A stretch of DNA of 64,000 nt. Origin: Deinococcus seoulensis (GTDB lineage Bacteria > Deinococcota > Deinococci > Deinococcales > Deinococcaceae). This document shows, one piece after another, positions 11,703-21,385 of this stretch. The stretch covers positions 186,001-250,000 of the forward strand of contig NZ_BMQM01000001.1 of the NCBI RefSeq assembly GCF_014648115.1, given 5' to 3'. The position numbers and the translations under genes were made by a program. Each line of letters begins with the position of its first letter. The stretch's first letter is position 1. The notes beneath the pieces are model-generated. The model searched no databases and was not told the origin of the DNA. It saw only the letters and a list, made by a program, of their open reading frames with translations.

Positions 11703-11728
11703 AACCCGCACCCGGCCACCGACCGGAC

Positions 11729-11777
11729 ACAACACAGGGGAGGGAGGCGCGTGACCGGCCTCCCTCCCCTGTGTTGT
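11729..11777. terminator. bidirectional hairpin terminator
   Basis: Perfect 19-bp inverted repeat (arms 11729-11747 and 11759-11777, 11-nt loop) between the convergent osmC and PBP2 genes. Confidence 0.8.
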
Positions 11778-11801
11778 CCCGCGCGACCGGGCGCCAGGGC
11801 T

Positions 11802-11873
11802 GCCGGGCCGTTCGGGTTTGCCGGGCCGTTCGGGTTTGCCGGGCCGTTCGGGTTTGCCGGGCCGTTCAGGGTT
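11802..11873. repeat. 18-bp tandem repeat, about four units, abutting the PBP2 stop codon
   Basis: Three identical units of gccgggccgttcgggttt (11802-11855) are followed by a diverged fourth that crosses the PBP2 stop codon (11866-11868). On the minus strand the period is six codons. Confidence 0.9.
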
Positions 11874-13932
11874 GCTGGGTCGTTCCGGCCTTCTTCGCGG
11901 CGTTCTCGGCGCGCTGCGCCCTGATCCGGTACACGTCGTGCATCTGGCTCAGTTCGCCCGTGCAGGGCTGCTGGGCGCTCAGGGGCAGGGCGCTGCCCTG
12001 GTCGTTCAGGGTGACGCACCAGCGCGCGGCGAACATCTTCTTCACGGCCTTCAGGGCAGGTCCCGAGCCTTCGCCGCCGTTCTGGAAGAACGCCACGACC
12101 GCGAAGTTCGGACTGGACAGCGGCCCGTACCCCTCGTACCACGCGTGCGTGTACGCGTACCCGCCCCGGCGGCTCAGGCCGTTCTCGGCCGTTCCGGTCT
12201 TCCCGCCGGTCCGCACCGGGAACAGTTCCGGGCCGACCTCGTGGCGGGACGTGCCGGTGGGGATGCTGGTCGTCCAGGTCATGCCTTCCTTGACCAGGTC
12301 GAAGGCTGCGGTGTTCCCGTTGCGGACCACGTTCACGGCCGGTTTGCGCGGCACCGGCGTGCCGTCCACGGCCTTCATGACCGTCAACGGACGTTTCTGG
12401 CCGCCGTTCACGATGGTGGACATGACCGACACCACCTGCGCCGGTGTGACCAGCACGTCCCCCTGCCCGATACTCATGTTCAGGCCGAAGCCCGGATACC
12501 ACGGCGCGGCGGGACTGGTGTAATCGTCGGCGTCCAGCAGCAGGCCGGTCTTCTCGCCGACCAGTTCCACGCCAGTCTCGCCGTTGTACCCCAGTTCCGT
12601 CAGGCGGGACTTGAGTTGCCGTGAGTAGTCTTCGGGACCGGCACGCGCCGCCGAATCGTAGTACCACGGGTTGCACGAGAACGCGATGGCCTTGCGGCCG
12701 TCCACCGGCCCCAGCCCGTACCCCGCCCAGTTACGGAACGCGGCCCGCCCGAAGTAGTACGTGGGCGCGCAGTTCATGGTGAAGTTCCCCCACTTCTCCA
12801 CGTACATCAGGGTCGTGGCGATCTTGAACACGCTGCCCGGGTTGTACGCCTGCACCACGCGGTTGGTGGTCACGGCGTCCAGTTCTGCCAGCGGGCGGTT
12901 CGGGTCGATCGCCCAGTTCTTCGCTGCCGGGTCCGGGCTGGGCACGCGCGAGAACCAGTTCGGGTCGTACGCCGGACTGCTGGCCATCGCCAGGACCTCG
13001 TTCGTGCGCGGGTCGATGGCGATCACCGCGCCGCGCGTGTACGGCTCGGCGGGTTTGCCGTACTTGGCGCGGCCCTTGTTCACGTCGGCCAGCCCGGTCC
13101 GCAGGGCGTCCTCGGCGGCGCGTTGCAGGGTCGAGTCTATGGTCAGGGCCACGTCCTTGCCCTTCTGGCCGGGGTCGATGACCCGCTCGGTCTGCGGTTT
13201 GCCGCCCGCCGTGACCTCGCGGCGCCGCAACCCGTTCTTGCCCTGCAGGGTCTTCTGGAGGCTGTACTCCAGTCCGCTGCGGCCCACCAGGTCACCCAGC
13301 GTGTACCCGTCCTCCTCGACCTGCTTCTGACTGGCTTCCTGCACGTACCCCAGCAGGTGCCCGGCCATCTTGCCTTCCGGGTACACCCGCTCGACCCGTT
13401 CACGCAGTTCCAGGCTGGGGACCAGCACCGTGTACTCGTACAGCGCCGACAGTTTCTCCTGGGGGATGTTGCGTGCCAGGACCGTCTCGGCCTCGCGTTG
13501 ACGGTCCGGTTCGCGCGGCTGCCCGTCACTGAGCGCCTCGGGCTTGATGCCCGCCAGGTACACGATCTTGTCCCACGACGGAATGGCCTGCTCCGGATCG
13601 CCCGGGTCGCGGCGGCCCGTGTACACCAGGTCCACCGCCAGCCGGTTCGTGGCGAGCAGCACCCCGTCGCGCGTGCGGATCTCGCCGCGCAGCGCGGGAA
13701 TGACCTCGTCACGCTGGTAGTTGCTGGCCGAACGGACCGCGAACTGGTCGTGCTGCACGATCTGAAGCTGGTACAGCCGCCCGCCCAGGCCCAGCAGGCC
13801 CAGGCTGAACGTGAACGCCGCCCACTTGACCCGCGCGGCCCCCTCGTGCGCGGAACGCCGCGTGCGTGACCGGGCCGCCGCGCGCCGGCGACTGCGGGCG
13901 CGGCGGTCGATGGCCTCCCCGGCGCGACTCAC
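11866..13932 (-). CDS. mrdA: penicillin-binding protein 2 (elongation transpeptidase)
   Basis: This 688-aa class B PBP starts at GTG 13932, overlapping the mreD stop. A basic N-terminal tail (about 35 residues) precedes one membrane helix, then the dimerisation/pedestal domain (VIPALRGEIRTRDGVLLATN) and the transpeptidase domain. All three catalytic motifs are present: Ser367-x-x-Lys370 in NPGSVFKIATT, SxN in AFSCNPWYY, and KTGT in GGKTGTAENG. It cross-links peptidoglycan during lateral growth with MreC/MreD and RodA; rodA is not in the window. It is the last gene of the deoC-maf-mreCD run. The C-terminus ends inside an 18-bp tandem repeat, suggesting that tail is variable. Confidence 0.95.
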   Translation of the reverse strand: MSRAGEAIDRRARSRRRAAARSRTRRSAHEGAARVKWAAFTFSLGLLGLGGRLYQLQIVQHDQFAVRSASNYQRDEVIPALRGEIRTRDGVLLATNRLAVDLVYTGRRDPGDPEQAIPSWDKIVYLAGIKPEALSDGQPREPDRQREAETVLARNIPQEKLSALYEYTVLVPSLELRERVERVYPEGKMAGHLLGYVQEASQKQVEEDGYTLGDLVGRSGLEYSLQKTLQGKNGLRRREVTAGGKPQTERVIDPGQKGKDVALTIDSTLQRAAEDALRTGLADVNKGRAKYGKPAEPYTRGAVIAIDPRTNEVLAMASSPAYDPNWFSRVPSPDPAAKNWAIDPNRPLAELDAVTTNRVVQAYNPGSVFKIATTLMYVEKWGNFTMNCAPTYYFGRAAFRNWAGYGLGPVDGRKAIAFSCNPWYYDSAARAGPEDYSRQLKSRLTELGYNGETGVELVGEKTGLLLDADDYTSPAAPWYPGFGLNMSIGQGDVLVTPAQVVSVMSTIVNGGQKRPLTVMKAVDGTPVPRKPAVNVVRNGNTAAFDLVKEGMTWTTSIPTGTSRHEVGPELFPVRTGGKTGTAENGLSRRGGYAYTHAWYEGYGPLSSPNFAVVAFFQNGGEGSGPALKAVKKMFAARWCVTLNDQGSALPLSAQQPCTGELSQMHDVYRIRAQRAENAAKKAGTTQQP

Positions 13933-14468
13933 GCGAGTTGCTCCTCGGGACCGCTGCGGGAACCGAACGTCCAGGACAGCAGGCGGTCCCAGACCGGGAA
14001 GACCACCAGCGTCCCCACGAACAGCAGCGGCACCGTGGTGCGCAACAGGTCCACCGTGATCAGGTCGGCGCGCAGCCAGTAGTTCAGGATCAGGAACGCC
14101 AGCCACTCGCCGGTCACGGCCAGCAGCACCGTCAGCAGCGACTGGAACAGGCCGCTGTCGGCCACGTAACGCCGCACCAGCATCGCCATGAGGGCGCCGC
14201 CCGCCACGCCCGCCGCGTGCAGGCCCAGCGCGCCGCTGCCCAGCACGTCCTGGCCCAGGCCGACGCCGTACGCGGCCACCAGCGCCCACGCGGGCGGCAG
14301 CCGCCAGACCAGGGCCGCGCCGGTCAGCAGGAACAGGTCCGGCGCGGGAATCCCGGCGGCGTCCGACAGGCGCGACAGGACGCCCTGCGCGGCGATCAGC
14401 AGCGCGGCGTACACCAGCAGCTTGACCCAGCGCAGCGGCCCGCGCGGAACAGGGTAGGTGCTTCTCAT
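13929..14468 (-). CDS. mreD: rod shape-determining protein MreD
   Basis: A 179-aa integral membrane protein with about five hydrophobic segments, placed between mreC and PBP2, which identifies it as MreD despite the weak family sequence conservation. Conserved features include PAPDLFLLTGAALVWRLPP and GLGQDVLGSGALGLHAAG, the typical P-D-L and G-x-x-x-D pieces. MreD is a core part of the elongasome. The start ATG at 14468 overlaps the terminal bases of a dispersed repeat that fills the whole mreC-mreD spacer, so the repeat may affect mreD translation. Confidence 0.92.
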   Translation of the reverse strand: MRSTYPVPRGPLRWVKLLVYAALLIAAQGVLSRLSDAAGIPAPDLFLLTGAALVWRLPPAWALVAAYGVGLGQDVLGSGALGLHAAGVAGGALMAMLVRRYVADSGLFQSLLTVLLAVTGEWLAFLILNYWLRADLITVDLLRTTVPLLFVGTLVVFPVWDRLLSWTFGSRSGPEEQLA

Positions 14469-14602
14469 ACGGACTCCGATTGAATGGGCTGCAACGCCCG
14501 TTGGGTCCCAGCGGATGCGAGTGGGAGCCGGGCGGGTTCCGGACGTGGAGTTGGCAACCCGGTGCGGGGGCGGGTTGCCAGCGAAACAAACGGAATCCGT
14601 GT
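14467..14602 (+). repeat. dispersed element copy B (full length, 136 bp) in the mreC-mreD spacer
   Basis: It runs from atacggactccg to acggaatccgtgt. The second hairpin pairs ggcaaccc with gggttgcc. The left end overlaps the mreD start codon and the right end touches the mreC stop. It is oriented opposite to the host transcript. Confidence 0.92.
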
Positions 14603-15384
14603 CACAGGCCCTCCAGCAGCGTGACGTCCTCGACCACGCCGACATCCACGCTGGGTTTCACGATCACGGTCCGGCTGATGTCGTTCGGGCCGAGCGGCAT
14701 GACCTTCTCGACCGTACCCACCCGGATCCCGACCGGGAAGACCCCGCCCAGGCTGTTCGTGACCAGCACGTCCCCGACCTTGATGGGCACGCTGCGCGAG
14801 AAGTCGGCGCGCATGCGGTCCGGCGGCACGCCGCGCGCCAGTCCACGCCCGCCCTTGTTGCCCTGGAGCGTGACGCCCACGCTGCTTTCCGGGTCCACCA
14901 GCGCCACCACCGTCGAGCGGTGATCCGACACGCTGGTGATCTGCCCGACCAGTCCGGCCGGAACGGTGACCGGCATGCGCAGCCGCACGCCGTCCAGCGC
15001 CCCGATGTTCAGGTCCAGCCGCGCCAGCAGCGGGCTGGGATCGACAGCGATCACCTGCGCGATGCCCAGCGCGTTCGGAGCCTGCGTGGTCGTGATGTTC
15101 ATGACCTGCCGCAGGCGCGCGACCTCACGTTGCAGCAGTTCGTTCTGCTGGCGCAGCACGTCGTTCTGCCTGCCCAGCGTGCCGACCTCGCGCGACAGGT
15201 CCCGTTCGTCGACCAGCGTCACGTACGCCCGGCGGATGTTGTCGGCCACCACGACCGACGCCCGCGTGATGGGCGCCGTGCCGCTCCGCAGGGCCGACGG
15301 CGCCACCACCTGAAAGCGGGTGGTGACCATGCTGAGAAACAGCAGGCCCAGCGTGACCAGCAGCAGTCGGCGGCCCTCGCTCAC
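14602..15384 (-). CDS. mreC: rod shape-determining protein MreC
   Basis: A 260-aa protein with an N-terminal membrane anchor (LLLVTLGLLFLSMV), a coiled coil (about residues 55-95, LSREVGTLGRQNDVLRQQNE), and the beta-rich MreC periplasmic core with VDPSPLLARLDLNIG, the family active-core region. MreC scaffolds PBP2 in the elongation complex. The GTG at 15384 overlaps the maf stop (GTGA), which fixes the start over an upstream in-frame ATG that lies in maf coding sequence. It is part of the deoC-maf-mreC-mreD-PBP2 operon. Confidence 0.95.
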   Translation of the reverse strand: MSEGRRLLLVTLGLLFLSMVTTRFQVVAPSALRSGTAPITRASVVVADNIRRAYVTLVDERDLSREVGTLGRQNDVLRQQNELLQREVARLRQVMNITTTQAPNALGIAQVIAVDPSPLLARLDLNIGALDGVRLRMPVTVPAGLVGQITSVSDHRSTVVALVDPESSVGVTLQGNKGGRGLARGVPPDRMRADFSRSVPIKVGDVLVTNSLGGVFPVGIRVGTVEKVMPLGPNDISRTVIVKPSVDVGVVEDVTLLEGL

Positions 15385-16046
15385 GCCCCGGCGCTCTCCG
15401 GGGTGACGCTGTCCGGGGTGGGGTGCGGCGCGGCGCTGTCCAGGCTGCCCCAGACCGGCACGCCGCAACCGCGCAGCAACCGGATCACGACCGACAGCGG
15501 AAAGCCCACCACGTTCGAGTACTCGCCGTCCAGCCGCTCGACCAGCGCCATGCCCAGGCCCTGAATGCCGTACCCGCCCGCCTTGTCCAGGCCCTCGCCC
15601 GTCGCGGCGTAATGCGCGATTTCCGCGTCGTTCAGGGCGCGGAAGGTCACGCGGGTGCGGGCCACCTCGACCGATTCGGCCGCGCCACGCAGGGCCGCCA
15701 CGCCCGTGTACACGTCATGCGTGCGGCCCGACAGCTGGCGCAGGAACGCCTCGTTCTCGGCGGCCGTGGCGGGCTTGGCCAGCAGGTCCGCGCCCACCGC
15801 CACCACCGTGTCCGCCGCGAGCACCACGGCGTCCGGGTGCGCACGCGCCACCGAACGGCCCTTGAGCAGCGCGAGTTCCGCCGCCAGCGCGCGCGGGTCC
15901 GTCTGGGTGCTGTCCTCGTCCTCGCCGCTGACGATCACCTCGAAGGTCACGCCCAGGCCGCCCAGCAGCTCCCGCCGCCGGGGACTGCCGGACGCCAGCA
16001 CCACCCTCGGCGCGGTGAGGTCCGCGCCGCCTGAAACGCCCGGCAT
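15381..16046 (-). CDS. maf: Maf family nucleotide pyrophosphatase (dTTP/UTP type)
   Basis: A 221-aa protein with the Maf N-terminal motif VVLASGSPRRRELL, catalytic Asp in LAADTVVAV, LSGRTHDVYTG and the YGIQGLGMALVERLDGEYSNVVGFPL core. The residues after GRTHDVYTG fit the dTTP/UTP pyrophosphatase (YhdE) subgroup. It hydrolyses non-canonical or excess NTPs to NMPs and may link to division control. About 25 extra C-terminal residues (Pro/Ser/Thr-rich) follow the core. The ATG at 16046 overlaps the deoC TAA. The link to mreBCD operons is common in bacteria. Confidence 0.93.
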   Translation of the reverse strand: MPGVSGGADLTAPRVVLASGSPRRRELLGGLGVTFEVIVSGEDEDSTQTDPRALAAELALLKGRSVARAHPDAVVLAADTVVAVGADLLAKPATAAENEAFLRQLSGRTHDVYTGVAALRGAAESVEVARTRVTFRALNDAEIAHYAATGEGLDKAGGYGIQGLGMALVERLDGEYSNVVGFPLSVVIRLLRGCGVPVWGSLDSAAPHPTPDSVTPESAGA

Positions 16047-16708
16047 TAGTACCCCTCGCCGCTCTGCTCGCCTGCCACGAGCGCCACGCCGCCCGACGTG
16101 CCCAGGCGCGTGGCCCCGGCCTCGATCATGTCCAGGGCGTCCTGGGCGCTGCGCACGCCGCCCGCCGCCTTGATCTGCGCGCGGCCCGCGATGACCTGCG
16201 CCATCAGGCGAACGTCATCCAGGGTCGCGCCGCCCGTGCCGAAGCCCGTGCTGGTCTTCACGAAGTCCGCGCCGCCCAGCACGGCCGCCTCGGTCGCGCC
16301 GCGCTTCTGATCCTCGTTCAGGTAACAGGTCTCGATGATCACCTTCAGCACCGAGTCCGGAATGGCGCGGCGCACCGCGCGCACGTCGGCCTGCACGGCG
16401 TCCCAGTCGTTCGCCAGGGCGGCCCCGATATGAATCACCATGTCCACCTCGTCCGCACCCGCCTCGACGCTCAGGCGGGCCTCCACGGCCTTCTGGTCCG
16501 GGCTGACGGCCCCCAGCGGGAAGCCGCACACGGTCGCGACCTTCACGCCGCTGCCTTCCAGTTCGGCCTTCGCCAGCGGGATGAACACCGGGTTGATGCA
16601 CACGGCGTAGAACGAATGCTCACGGGCCTCGGCACACAGTTTCTGAATATCGCCAGCGGTGGCGGTGGGTTTAAGCAGGGTATGGTCAATGTACGGCGCA
16701 AGCTTCAC
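16046..16708 (-). CDS. deoC: deoxyribose-phosphate aldolase
   Basis: A 220-aa class I aldolase that cleaves 2-deoxyribose 5-phosphate to acetaldehyde and glyceraldehyde 3-phosphate. The N-terminus YIDHTLLKPTAT, the region VCGFPLGAV, EVDMVIHIGA, and the Schiff-base lysine in FVKTSTGFGTGGAT are all present, as is IKAAGGVRS. The start is GTG 16708, six nt downstream of a TATGCT hexamer. It heads the operon leading to mreCD and PBP2, so a catabolic enzyme shares its transcript with morphogenesis genes. Confidence 0.95.
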   Translation of the reverse strand: MKLAPYIDHTLLKPTATAGDIQKLCAEAREHSFYAVCINPVFIPLAKAELEGSGVKVATVCGFPLGAVSPDQKAVEARLSVEAGADEVDMVIHIGAALANDWDAVQADVRAVRRAIPDSVLKVIIETCYLNEDQKRGATEAAVLGGADFVKTSTGFGTGGATLDDVRLMAQVIAGRAQIKAAGGVRSAQDALDMIEAGATRLGTSGGVALVAGEQSGEGY

Positions 16709-16714
16709 CCCCCC

Positions 16715-16720
16715 AGCATA
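16715..16720 (-). promoter_or_regulatory. -10 element TATGCT of deoC and the mre operon
   Basis: TATGCT on the minus strand, 6 nt (a G run) before the GTG of deoC. Confidence 0.6.
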
Positions 16721-16735
16721 CGCAGTGAACGCTAA

Positions 16736-16774
16736 GAAGATTGAACCCGCAGATTGAATCCGCAGATTGGACCT
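16736..16774. repeat. 13-bp tandem repeat, three units, between divergent deoC and bcp
   Basis: Units gaagattgaaccc, gcagattgaatcc and gcagattggacct follow one another between the two divergent -10 elements. This could be an operator or simple slippage. Confidence 0.7.
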
Positions 16775-16819
16775 GCGCCGCACCCGCCGCCGCCCGGCCC
16801 ACGCGCAGCTTGCTGGCGT

Positions 16820-16825
16820 TACCCT
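16820..16825 (+). promoter_or_regulatory. -10 element TACCCT of bcp-rpiA
   Basis: TACCCT lies 9 nt before ATG 16835. An in-frame GTG at 16826 directly follows it and is too close to be the natural start. Confidence 0.5.
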
Positions 16826-16834
16826 GTGAAGGCC

Positions 16835-17325
<491 letters not shown>

Positions 17326-17329
<4 letters not shown>

Positions 17330-18015
17330 CCACCGACCTGGAAGGTCTGAAAAAGGAGGCCGCCATCCGCGCCGTCGCCCTGGTCGGCAGCGGTATGCGC
17401 GTGGGCCTGGGCACCGGCAGCACCGCCAAGTACGCCATCGAGGAAATCGGCCGCCGACTGGCCGCCGGTGAACTGAGCGGCATCACCGGCGTCGCCACCA
17501 GCGAGGCCAGTGACGCCCTGGCCCGGCAGGTCGGTATTCCCGTCGAGGCGCTCGACCCGCGCCCGCTGGACATCGCCATTGACGGCGCCGACGAGATCGA
17601 CCCGGCCCTGAACCTGATCAAGGGCCTGGGCGGCGCGCTGCTACGCGAGAAACTCACCGAGGTGCAGGCCCGGCAACTCGTGATCATCGCCGACCACACC
17701 AAACTCGTAACCCGCATCGGCGAGAAATCCCCGCTGCCCATCGAGATCGCCCGCTTCGGCTTCCTGAACACCATCGAACGCCTGCGCGCCGTGCTGAGCG
17801 CGGGCCGCCTGCGCCAGAACGGCGCGCAACCCTACGTCACCGACAACGGCAACCTGATCTTCGACGCGCAGATCCCCGAAGGGCACGACATCCACGCACT
17901 GGAACGGCAGCTGAAAGGCACCCTCGGCGTCATCGACACCGGCCTGTTCCTGGGCATGGCGCAGGTGGCGTTCGTCGCCGCGCCCGACGGCGTGCAGGAA
18001 CTCCGCCCGCAGTAA
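17326..18015 (+). CDS. rpiA: ribose-5-phosphate isomerase A
   Basis: A 229-aa enzyme of the pentose phosphate pathway that interconverts ribose 5-phosphate and ribulose 5-phosphate. It shows the substrate-loop motif MRVGLGTGSTAKYAIEEIG, the catalytic region DIAIDGADEIDP, and KGLGGALLREKL with conserved Glu and Lys. The GTG at 17326 overlaps the bcp stop. Length is normal for the family. A strong hairpin terminator follows the stop. Confidence 0.96.
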
Positions 18016-18019
18016 CGCA

Positions 18020-18059
18020 GGAGGGAGGCCCCGGACTTCAGTTGTCGGGGCCTCCCTCC
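18020..18059. terminator. hairpin terminator after rpiA
   Basis: Perfect 14-bp inverted repeat (arms 18020-18033 and 18046-18059) between convergent rpiA and the YyaL-type gene. Confidence 0.75.
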
Positions 18060-18116
18060 CTGTCATGCGTTCCTGCCGCGAACAGGGGAGAGCCGCGCCT
18101 CCCCCAGCTCCCCGGA

Positions 18117-20177
18117 TCAGCCCAGGCGGGCCAGTTGCGCGTCGAACGCGGCCGCGTCCCGGGTGGGCAGGTCGCAGGTTCGGTTCACGCACACGAAGCC
18201 CAGGCCGCCGCCGGGGCGGGCCTCCAGTACGGGCAGGTCGCTTCCGGCCTCCGTGAAGGCCAGCGCCGTGAACGGCAGCGCGTGCCGGGCCGCGACCACC
18301 TCCAGCGGCGCGCGTTCCCCGGGTGTGCCGATGATGGCGACCTCGGTGTGCGGGGCGTGCAGGAACGCGGCGGCCTGCCACAGCCCCCCGAAGCCGCTGG
18401 TGGCGGCCAGCATGTCGCCCCGGAAGCTCTGCACGGTACGCCGGGCCGTGTCCTCAGCGCCGGGCAGCGCGAAGTAGCGGTCCATCCACAGGGCCAGCAG
18501 CGCCCCGGCGGCGTTGTCGCTGATCACGGCGCTGTCGAAGCCCTGCGCCTGCCGGGTCAGCAGCGCCTCGGCCTGTCCGCCAGACGCCATGAACACGCCC
18601 GCCCCGTCGTTCCAGAAGTCCCGCTGCGTGACCTGCCACAGCTCGCGCGCCCAGTGCAGGTCGGCAGGGTCGCCGCCCGCCTGGAACAGCGCGACCAGTC
18701 CCAGCGCGTACAGCGCGTGGTCTTCCATCAGGCCCTCCACCCGCGCCTGGGCGCCGCTCCAGGTGTGGCGCAGCGTGCCGTCCGGCTGGCGCAGGTGCGT
18801 GCGCACGAAGTCGGCGTTGCGGCGCGCGACCTCCAGGTACGCGGGTTCGCGCAGGATGCGCGCCGCGTCCGCGAAGGCCGCCAGCGCCAGCCCGTTCCAG
18901 GAGGTCAGCACCTTGTCGTCCGTGCCGGGCTGCGTCCGGGCCTGCCGCACTGCCAGCAGCCGTGCCTTCAGGCCGTCCACGCGGGCCTGCACGTCCGCTT
19001 CCGGCTGGCCCAGCCCGGCCGCAAGGTCCGGCACGGGCACGGCCACGAACGGCACGGAGCGCCGCCCGTACGCGCGCTGGTGCGGGTCCTCGAAGTTTCC
19101 GGGGTCCGTGATGCCCAGATGCCGCGCGATCAGCGCCGCGTCCTCCTCGTGGCCCGGCCCACCGGCCGCCAGCGCGGCCTGCACCTCGGCGGGCGTCCAG
19201 GTGAATGTCAGGCCCTCCACGCCGCCGTGCTCGGTGTGCGTGTCGGCGTCCTGCGCGCTGTAGAACCCGCCCTGCGGGTCGAGCATCTCGCGGCGCAGGT
19301 ACTCCAGCGCGCCGCGCGCCGCCTGCGCGAACGCCCCGTCACCGCTGACCTGATAGGCGCGCAGCAGCGTCCGCGTGAGCTGCGCGTTGTCGTACAGCAT
19401 CTTCTCGAAGTGCGGCACCCGCCACGCGTCATCCACGCTGTAGCGGTGAAAGCCGCCGCCCAGCTGGTCGTGCAGGCCGCCCGAGAGCATGCGCCGCAGC
19501 GTGTGCAGCGCCATCAGCCGCCCGTCCGGGCGGGTCAGCAGGAAATCCAGCGTGGTCGGCGCGGGGAATTTCGGCGCGCCGCCGAAGCCCCCCCGGTCCG
19601 CGTCGAACGCGCGGCGCAGGTTCTCCACGCCCCGCTCCAGCAACTCCGGCCCGAACGCCCCGTCGGACGGGCGGGGACGGGCGGCCTCGCGCACGTGCTC
19701 GGTCAGCGCCTGCGCGTTCCCCAGCAGCTTGTCGCGTTCCTCACGCCACGCGCGCTCCACGCTGCCCATCACCCGCATGAAACTCGGCAGGCCGTGCCCG
19801 TCCTGCGGCGGGAAGTACGTCCCGGCGTAGAACGGTTCGCCCGACGCGGTCAGGAACACCGTCATGGGCCAGCCGCCCTGCCCGGTCATGGCCTGCGTGG
19901 CCGCCATGTACACCGCGTCCACGTCCGGGCGTTCCTCACGGTCCACCTTCACGTTCACGAAGTGCCGGTTCATGAACGCCGCCGTCGCCTCGTCCTCGAA
20001 ACTCTCGTGCGCCATCACGTGACACCAGTGGCAGGTCGAGTACCCCACGGACAGCAGCACCGGCACGCCGCGCCGCGCCGCCTCCGCGAACGCCTCCTGG
20101 CCCCACGGCCACCAGTCCACCGGGTTACCGGCGTGCTGCGCGAGGTACGGACTGCTTTCCTGGGCCAGTCGGTTCAT
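18117..20177 (-). CDS. thioredoxin-domain protein of the YyaL/SSP411 (DUF255) family
   Basis: A 686-aa protein from ATG 20177. The N-terminal thioredoxin-like domain begins [25 protein letters not shown], the highly conserved family start, and carries the redox motif [17 protein letters not shown] six-hairpin glycosidase-like alpha-barrel follows ([45 protein letters not shown]). The function of bacterial YyaL proteins is not settled. The C-terminus ends with [18 protein letters not shown], with a conserved Cys. The start is supported by the -10 hexamer 7 nt upstream. Confidence 0.93.
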   Translation of the reverse strand: MNRLAQESSPYLAQHAGNPVDWWPWGQEAFAEAARRGVPVLLSVGYSTCHWCHVMAHESFEDEATAAFMNRHFVNVKVDREERPDVDAVYMAATQAMTGQGGWPMTVFLTASGEPFYAGTYFPPQDGHGLPSFMRVMGSVERAWREERDKLLGNAQALTEHVREAARPRPSDGAFGPELLERGVENLRRAFDADRGGFGGAPKFPAPTTLDFLLTRPDGRLMALHTLRRMLSGGLHDQLGGGFHRYSVDDAWRVPHFEKMLYDNAQLTRTLLRAYQVSGDGAFAQAARGALEYLRREMLDPQGGFYSAQDADTHTEHGGVEGLTFTWTPAEVQAALAAGGPGHEEDAALIARHLGITDPGNFEDPHQRAYGRRSVPFVAVPVPDLAAGLGQPEADVQARVDGLKARLLAVRQARTQPGTDDKVLTSWNGLALAAFADAARILREPAYLEVARRNADFVRTHLRQPDGTLRHTWSGAQARVEGLMEDHALYALGLVALFQAGGDPADLHWARELWQVTQRDFWNDGAGVFMASGGQAEALLTRQAQGFDSAVISDNAAGALLALWMDRYFALPGAEDTARRTVQSFRGDMLAATSGFGGLWQAAAFLHAPHTEVAIIGTPGERAPLEVVAARHALPFTALAFTEAGSDLPVLEARPGGGLGFVCVNRTCDLPTRDAAAFDAQLARLG

Positions 20178-20184
20178 ACGCCCC

Positions 20185-20190
20185 ACCCTA
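20185..20190 (-). promoter_or_regulatory. -10 element TAGGGT of the YyaL-type gene
   Basis: On the minus strand, TAGGGT is 7 nt before ATG 20177. The divergent gene at 20287 has only a weaker candidate (cacact, 20274-20279). Confidence 0.5.
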
Positions 20191-20286
20191 GAGCATGGGC
20201 CCCCGCTCACCCACCGGGCAACATGAACTTCCGCCCGTCTGGCGTTCACACCCACACGCGCCCGCGCAGGCCCCACACTGGAGCGC

Positions 20287-21198
20287 ATGTCCGAGCCCAC
20301 ACGCGCGACCCCCCCGGAATCACAGCCTGAGTTCCTGAACCCCGTCCGGATTCGCGCGGGCTTCCGCCTGACCTTCGACGTGCCGTTCCCCACGCCCATG
20401 CTATTCGTCGTGCAGCCCGCCGACCGCCTGCACCCCACCGGCACCCGCCAGCGCATCGTGCAGCAGCAGGCACTGGGCGCGGCGCAGGGCATCCACACCT
20501 TCACGGACCAGCACGGCAACACCATCTGGCGCGCCCTGGCCCCCGCCGGGACGTTCACGCTGGGGCACGACCTGATCGCCGAGATCACCCGCAACCCCGA
20601 CCCCATCCTGCCCGACCTCCCGAAAACCCCGGTGGAAGCCCTGCCGGACGAGACCATCGCGTACCTGCTGCCCAGCCGCTACGTGGACAGCGACCTGATC
20701 AGCAACGACGCCTGGACCCGCTTCGGGAACATTCAGGGCGGCTGGGCGACCGTGCAGGCCATCAGCGACTTCCTGTACGCCAGTTGCCGGTACGGGGCGG
20801 GCAGCACCAGCAGCACCACCGCCAGCCAGGCGCTCGACAGTGGCCGCGCCGTGTGTCGGGACTTCGCGCACATGGGCGTCGCGTACTGCCGCGCCCTGAA
20901 CATCCCCGCCCGGTACGTCTGCGGGTACCTGCCGGACATCGACATCAAGCCCGACCCGGTCCCCATGGACTTCCACGCGTGGTTCGAGGCGTTCATCGAC
21001 GGGCAGTGGCGCACCTTCGACGCCCGCCACAACCGCCCCCGCGCCGGGCGCATCATCATCGCGCAGGGCCGGGACGCCTCGGACGTGGCCTTCACCACCA
21101 CCTTCGGGAACGCCCGCCTGACCACCATGACCGTCTGGGCCGACGAGGCCCCGGACGGCATGACCCTGAACGACCCACCCAACCCGCGCGTGTTCTGA
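20287..21198 (+). CDS. transglutaminase-like cysteine protease-fold protein
   Basis: A 303-aa protein with an N-terminal beta domain (about residues 20-110) and a transglutaminase core. The catalytic triad is visible: Cys in [20 protein letters not shown], His in [12 protein letters not shown], and Asp in [12 protein letters not shown]. Members of this bacterial group are predicted proteases or amidases and are often near peptide-modifying genes; the substrate here is unknown. There is no signal peptide, so it is probably cytoplasmic. It stands alone, divergent from the YyaL-type gene. Dispersed repeat copy C starts on its stop codon. Confidence 0.88.
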   Translation: MSEPTRATPPESQPEFLNPVRIRAGFRLTFDVPFPTPMLFVVQPADRLHPTGTRQRIVQQQALGAAQGIHTFTDQHGNTIWRALAPAGTFTLGHDLIAEITRNPDPILPDLPKTPVEALPDETIAYLLPSRYVDSDLISNDAWTRFGNIQGGWATVQAISDFLYASCRYGAGSTSSTTASQALDSGRAVCRDFAHMGVAYCRALNIPARYVCGYLPDIDIKPDPVPMDFHAWFEAFIDGQWRTFDARHNRPRAGRIIIAQGRDASDVAFTTTFGNARLTTMTVWADEAPDGMTLNDPPNPRVF

Positions 21199-21333
21199 TA
21201 AGGCCTCCGATTGAATGGGCTGCAAAGCCCGCTGGGTCCGAGCGAAGCGAGTGGGAGCGGAGCGGGTTCCGGGCGTGGAGTTGACCACCCGGTGATGTTC
21301 CGGGTTGTCAACGAAACAGACGGCAGTCCGTAT
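21198..21333 (+). repeat. dispersed element copy C (full length)
   Basis: It shares a base with the TGA of the preceding gene and ends 52 nt before argS. The second hairpin is gaccacccgg with ccgggttgtc (one mismatch). Copy D lies in the same orientation on the other side of argS. Confidence 0.92.
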
Positions 21334-21371
21334 GACACGGGGCAGGAGCCCGCACGGGGTCCGCCCGCTGG

Positions 21372-21377
21372 TAAACT
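21372..21377 (+). promoter_or_regulatory. -10 element TAAACT of argS
   Basis: TAAACT is 8 nt before ATG 21386. Confidence 0.6.
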
Positions 21378-21385
21378 CCCAGGTT

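Noticed and set aside
11802..11873. Possible CRISPR-like array
   Set aside because: The 18-bp units are contiguous with no spacers, and no cas genes are present.
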